A DNA stretch of 64,000 nt. Origin: Bacteroidota bacterium. GTDB taxonomy: Bacteria > Bacteroidota > Ignavibacteria > UBA10030 > UBA8401. The translations under genes were made by a program, and so were the position numbers. Each line of letters starts with the position of its first letter. Position 1 is the stretch's first letter. Shown one piece after another: positions 60,092-64,000 of the stretch. The stretch spans positions 1,860,001 through 1,924,000 of the forward strand of contig JBBAAO010000001.1 of the NCBI GenBank assembly GCA_041658205.1, read 5' to 3'. A model generated the notes under the pieces. The model searched no databases and was not told where the DNA came from. It saw nothing but the letters and a program-made list of their open reading frames with translations.

Positions 60092-63000
60092 GAAATACTA
60101 TTTGATGACCGCAATTTTTCCGGACTTTGTTCCGGCTGAGGATTCAACAACATAAAAGTAAACACCGAAGGCAACATCAAGATTCTCTTTCGTCTTCACA
60201 TCCCATTTAATCGTTCCATTTTGTATGGAACCATCCTGATAGAGTGTTCGAATGTGTTCTCCGCGCGCGGTGTAAATGGACACCTTCGCATCCTGTGGAA
60301 CATTCTGGAACTCAATCTTCCGCTCTCCTCGTCCGAACGTCCCGGCTGCCGGCGGTGTCTCTCCCGTGGCCTGAACAACATACGGATTCGGAACAACTCT
60401 CAGCGTTGATAACGACGCCGGAATATTTGCCTTGAGCACTTTCGGCTTGCTCGTTGAGAACACAAACGTATCTCCCTTCCGGAACGGCTTCGTCGTACGG
60501 ATCGTCAGTGAATCACCATTGCCGAATGTGAACACAGAGTCTTTCCCCGGCGGTAGCCAGCCCGCTGCCTTAAACGTAATCACCCAGCTGTAGAATAATG
60601 AGTCCTTATCGCTCCGTTCGAAGAAATACAAAAAATCTCCCGAAGAGAGCTGACCGAAAAATTTACCATCTTCCCACAAAACTTCCACACGCTTATTCGT
60701 GGTAAGGTTTTTCACCGTGAACGGAATGGCCATTTTCGGAATGAACGGTTCAAACACTCCCGATGTCGAATCGATATTCGTATTCCCAAACGTGAGCACG
60801 TAATCTGATGCGAACCGTGTCGGGATTTCATCCTTCCCGTCCACATTAATGTCGAACTGATTGGTCGAGAAATCAAAATCATATGCCCGCAACCCCGTAT
60901 TGAACTTCGACAACGAGTCAATCTTCCCCACATTCCAAATGTTATTGAACGCAAGCTGGATACCATCAAAGATATCCGTGTCTTCCGTCTCTTTCACATA
61001 TGGACTTCCGTTCATATACGGACTCTCATGAATCGGATAATACTGATAGCGGATCGTATACTTCCGAAGATTGTTCGTATCCGGCTGAAGATCATACCGC
61101 GCCTTTGCACGAATCGCTCCACGGTCATAATTAATAATATACTTGGATGTATCTACAACCGTTCCATCCAAGCGCGAGATCGTAACGCTCCCCTTGGCTA
61201 TCTGCTGTTTCGGCAATAGAGCAGTGATCGTATCGATCTTTGAAGGAGTAAATGTTGCGGTATAATACGCCGAGTCTTTTACACTGTAGAGTGTGGTCAC
61301 AGGAGAGATCTTTCCGCTGTCGCGCGTATCATTAAATGAAATCTCATACGTGCTGCCGTTGATCTTCGATTCATCAATCACATTGTAATACATATTCCCG
61401 CTCCCAAGCACTGAAGCACTCTTCGGCAATTTCACAAACGATGCCGGAGGTGTATATCCTACAACCTTCTTTCCCGGTACAACGATCGCTACGTTCTGCG
61501 AAGTCCCTCGGATTCTTCCTGCCTGATCGATATCAATCTTCCATCCGTTTTCTGACGGGAATATTCCGGTCACTTCGTCGCCGTTATCATACGCTACAAT
61601 AACATAGTAATACGTTTTGCCGTTGATCACGTCGCTGTCTGTTGTATCATGCACCAGGCCGGTGTTCGATCCGAGTTTATAGGTAAAGCCGGCCGCATCA
61701 TCGAAGATCGCTTCCGGCGCTCGGTAGAATCCGCTGATCGTATCTTTCAAATCAAACTGGAATGCCGGATCATATCCTTTTCTGTTTCCTTCCGCATCCG
61801 TCACACTGAACGCGTCGTTGAACTCAAAATCAGTTGCTTTATAGATCTTGTATCCTTGAAAATCTTTTATCCTCAAGACCGGATCAATTGCGTTCTCCGC
61901 TCTTCGATCCCAATACAGTTTTACATTCCCGTCACCCGCCACCGCCGTCAATGTCGGCACCGGTTCCGGTGCGATTGGGAATTGGTAGTTCGCGTCATAG
62001 ATCTTTTGAACCGTCTGTTTATGCTTCAGTAGATCCTTTATATCATCTTCTCGTGAACCGCCGATGCCACCACCATATACTAAAGCAAGTGAAAAGCGTT
62101 CTGTCCGTTTGGCAATGAGTGGGAAAAATCCTGAAGCATAAATGAAATCACCATCCTGGCCGTATTCCGGTTTATTGTTGACGATAGATTTTGGCACGGA
62201 GAAGAATCCGGGCTGCATATTACCCCACATCAGTTCATCGTCACCAAGCGGAACATTATTTGCAGGAGTGAAGTAGAAAAAACCTGTCAGACCAATTTGA
62301 TCAGATTCATCCACGTCAGTTTTATCCATATTCGGTTCACCGGGCAAACCGGTATCAAATCCGCTGGCCATATAGCCCGATGTCGGCAATCCGTCTGATT
62401 CTCCGGCATCTTTAGAATTTGCAACACCATCCAAACCAACATCATCAAAATTGATATTCCAATCTTTATCATTATCCTGAAAATCATCTCGTCGTTCATC
62501 GATCATGGAGAATGGTCCGCCGTTGAAAACAGGATTGTATGCAATGTGGCGGAGAGGACGCAGAATATCGATCAACGTCTTTGGCGGCGTATCGTCGGAA
62601 AGCTTTACCTGACGATAATGAAGATAGACATTCTCATCAATCACACCGTCAAGATCATTATCAATACCGTCATACGCGTTAGGGTTAATCACCGGCAGAT
62701 TGGAGACTGTTATAACATTCCCTTCGGCAAGTCTTGTTACTCCGGGAGTTACCGATACCGTTCCACCACGCGTCGTGTAGGTAATTGGCGTTGATCCGAC
62801 CGTCACAACCTGTCGGCTGAAGTCATTGGCAATGAGTACTACTTTATCGCCGGTATTAATCAGTGTCGAATCAAAATCAGTTGCGACATATAACGCTGTC
62901 GGTGATCCGATCACTTTCTTATCCACATCGCCGTCGTTATCAATACCATCAAAAGGATTGCCCGGGCTTTCTAAAAATGCATATCCAACCATTCCAACAC

Positions 63001-63310
63001 TTCCCTGCCAGAATGGATTGCGCGAACAGTTTCTGTCAAAATCTCCCGTGTAATTAATATTTTCATTGACATCATAAAATGACCAGTCATCGTCATACTC
63101 ATTAAAATTTTGACTTCCCGTCACACCGACCAAAGTACCGACAAGCATACCAAATGTTGCGCGGTCATAATTTGTGGTACTGGTGTTGGTGATTTCATAC
63201 AGCCAAAAAATATTATCTTGCGCCAGGAATTGACTCCACTGTAACCCGCGAACTTTTACCGTGAGTCCAAGTCCGTTCCGCAAAAGATTGGTTGAGTCTG
63301 GTTTAAATGC
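60092..63310. repeat. Long direct repeat, copy B (about 3.2 kb)
   Basis: Partner of 51938-55156. The left boundary is sharp: the sequence matches from GAAATACTATTTG onward, and to the left is unique DNA with the MITE 29 bp away. On the right the match stops at codon 196; beyond it a shorter nearly identical patch covers codons of about 131-188 (one base difference seen in GGCCAAGAAG context), and another covers the signal-peptide-proximal codons. Confidence 0.92.
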
Positions 63311-63895
63311 ATTACCATCTGGATTATTATTGGCGAAATTAAATCGTACATCGTTGTTATCATCCATCACTACATAACTCTCTTGATTGGCGCTTGCACG
63401 CTTTCCAAAATATCCGTTCCACGATCCCTGCCATCCCGGATCGAGCGCGTCGTTCAATTTATCGGGCCAAGAAGTCGGCCATGTCGACTGGTCGTCGCTC
63501 ATGGCAATGCTTTGTCCTGCTGGATTAAAATATCCATCCACCGGCATAAATGACCATGGTTTACCACCGCCTGATTTATCATCGGTATCATATGAAGAAG
63601 CGGGCCTGGCATTCGGAGTTGTTACCACAGAATGAAACGTTTTTCCATTAAATTTTACTTCAGCACCAGCAAGAAGCGATACATCACCAAAATATCCGTT
63701 TGATGAATACATCCAGGCACCGCGAGGTCTCGTATCAGATGGTTTTCCGATTACTCCCCAGTTGCTAAAAACTGTTTTTACTCTATTAGCATTATGGACG
63801 GCAGACCGGTAATATTGAGATCCTGATTGTGCAAAACTTCTGTCCGACACAATCATGAGCGCGAAAATAAGAATGAGAGAAAATATTTTTTTCAT
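60098..63895 (-). CDS. Large exported surface protein with T9SS-like C-terminus, copy B
   Basis: A second 1265-residue protein with the same length and layout as the gene at 51944. Residues 196-1265 are identical. The N-terminal part differs in patches: signal peptide ALMIVSDRS instead of AFLVVLDRS, residues about 44-127 changed at many positions (for example SNWGVIGKPSD against GNWGVIGQPTD), residues about 131-188 again the same, and three changes at 189, 192 and 195. No insertions or deletions occur. The same 14-bp spacer and ribosome site precede it, and an upstream frame ends there just as the TonB receptor does in copy A. It is probably an older paralogue homogenised by gene conversion. 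Confidence 0.85.
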   Translation of the reverse strand: MKKIFSLILIFALMIVSDRSFAQSGSQYYRSAVHNANRVKTVFSNWGVIGKPSDTRPRGAWMYSSNGYFGDVSLLAGAEVKFNGKTFHSVVTTPNARPASSYDTDDKSGGGKPWSFMPVDGYFNPAGQSIAMSDDQSTWPTSWPDKLNDALDPGWQGSWNGYFGKRASANQESYVVMDDNNDVRFNFANNNPDGNAFKPDSTNLLRNGLGLTVKVRGLQWSQFLAQDNIFWLYEITNTSTTNYDRATFGMLVGTLVGVTGSQNFNEYDDDWSFYDVNENINYTGDFDRNCSRNPFWQGSVGMVGYAFLESPGNPFDGIDNDGDVDKKVIGSPTALYVATDFDSTLINTGDKVVLIANDFSRQVVTVGSTPITYTTRGGTVSVTPGVTRLAEGNVITVSNLPVINPNAYDGIDNDLDGVIDENVYLHYRQVKLSDDTPPKTLIDILRPLRHIAYNPVFNGGPFSMIDERRDDFQDNDKDWNINFDDVGLDGVANSKDAGESDGLPTSGYMASGFDTGLPGEPNMDKTDVDESDQIGLTGFFYFTPANNVPLGDDELMWGNMQPGFFSVPKSIVNNKPEYGQDGDFIYASGFFPLIAKRTERFSLALVYGGGIGGSREDDIKDLLKHKQTVQKIYDANYQFPIAPEPVPTLTAVAGDGNVKLYWDRRAENAIDPVLRIKDFQGYKIYKATDFEFNDAFSVTDAEGNRKGYDPAFQFDLKDTISGFYRAPEAIFDDAAGFTYKLGSNTGLVHDTTDSDVINGKTYYYVIVAYDNGDEVTGIFPSENGWKIDIDQAGRIRGTSQNVAIVVPGKKVVGYTPPASFVKLPKSASVLGSGNMYYNVIDESKINGSTYEISFNDTRDSGKISPVTTLYSVKDSAYYTATFTPSKIDTITALLPKQQIAKGSVTISRLDGTVVDTSKYIINYDRGAIRAKARYDLQPDTNNLRKYTIRYQYYPIHESPYMNGSPYVKETEDTDIFDGIQLAFNNIWNVGKIDSLSKFNTGLRAYDFDFSTNQFDINVDGKDEIPTRFASDYVLTFGNTNIDSTSGVFEPFIPKMAIPFTVKNLTTNKRVEVLWEDGKFFGQLSSGDFLYFFERSDKDSLFYSWVITFKAAGWLPPGKDSVFTFGNGDSLTIRTTKPFRKGDTFVFSTSKPKVLKANIPASLSTLRVVPNPYVVQATGETPPAAGTFGRGERKIEFQNVPQDAKVSIYTARGEHIRTLYQDGSIQNGTIKWDVKTKENLDVAFGVYFYVVESSAGTKSGKIAVIK

Positions 63896-63909
63896 AGAGA
63901 ATGCCTTGA

Positions 63910-64000
63910 TTACAATTCGATCGTTTTTTCAACACCAGTTGGTATTCGGTCGCACAGAAGCAATTTCAAAAAAATCTTATTGTCGCTTTTACTGATATTC
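63910..64000 (-). CDS. 3' end of an upstream gene (cut by window), possible second TonB receptor
   Basis: A minus-strand frame is open for the 30 codons visible and ends with TGVEKTIEL then stop, 14 bp before the copy B start. This parallels the TonB receptor end EVGTTIEF placed 14 bp before copy A. The visible residues (including NKIFLKLLLCDRIPTG) do not otherwise look like the last strand of a barrel, so the gene may be a degraded or frameshifted receptor. Too little is visible to be sure. Confidence 0.35.
   Translation of the reverse strand, partial: NISKSDNKIFLKLLLCDRIPTGVEKTIEL

Overview
The window looks like a chromosomal piece of a deep-branching member of the Bacteroidota/Ignavibacteria (FCB) group. 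The case for this is inferential. Secreted proteins end in NYPNPFNPST-type C-terminal sorting domains of the type IX secretion system (T9SS). There is a PorV/PorQ-like barrel, a GWxTD-domain protein, a TonB receptor with an N-terminal carboxypeptidase-regulatory domain, a fused CcoNO cbb3 oxidase and a futalosine-type menaquinone gene. Several promoters look like TTGNNN-17-TANNTTTG, close to the Bacteroidetes -7 element. No tRNA, rRNA or CRISPR array was seen.

Layout. 1-4.6 kb: an export operon (HlyD-type adaptor cut by the window edge, MacB-type permease, TolC-like channel, unknown membrane protein). 4.7-12.8 kb: single genes (GNAT acetyltransferase, saccharopine-dehydrogenase-like oxidoreductase, ICMT-like methyltransferase, cupin, NAD(P)-binding protein, RlmF, small membrane protein, DEAD-box helicase, DUF1579, CBS protein), interrupted by a 162-bp MITE. 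12.8-21.1 kb, minus strand: a complete cbb3 oxidase operon ccoI-ccoS-ccoNO-ccoQ-ccoP-ccoG-ccoH-safE, including a 51-residue CcoS. 21.5-23.6 kb: tandem quinone-reductase-like paralogues. 23.8-25.3 kb: menaquinone genes mqnD and menG. 25.4-27.6 kb: a DUF2279 protein, ArfB and an enoyl-ACP reductase-like SDR. 27.7-33.2 kb: pyrR-pyrB-pyrC-pgeF-glmS behind a leader that contains a PyrR-binding motif, an intrinsic terminator and a short leader ORF that runs into pyrR. 33.2-34.6 kb: a GWxTD protein.

34.6-64 kb is a large minus-strand starch/maltodextrin locus. From promoter to distal end it holds a LacI regulator, a TonB-dependent receptor, a 1265-residue surface protein, a PorV-like barrel, a multi-module Asp-box protein, an intracellular GH13, a secreted GH13, a GH57, an MFS transporter, a MalE/MalF/MalG-type ABC importer and a second MFS transporter. 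Polymer would be bound and cut at the surface, oligomers imported through TonB, ABC and MFS routes, and digestion finished inside by GH13 enzymes. No SusD and no MalK-type ATPase is present.

The most unusual features are four. (1) Two 1265-residue genes lie 8154 bp apart, identical from residue 196 to the end but mosaic and divergent in the N-terminal part, which suggests recent gene conversion. (2) Two MITE copies have GTAACTACT termini and 8-bp target duplications, a signature like IS66-family elements. (3) The pyr leader combines PyrR binding, attenuation and a leader peptide. (4) A strong intrinsic terminator sits inside the starch locus, just upstream of an amylase gene.
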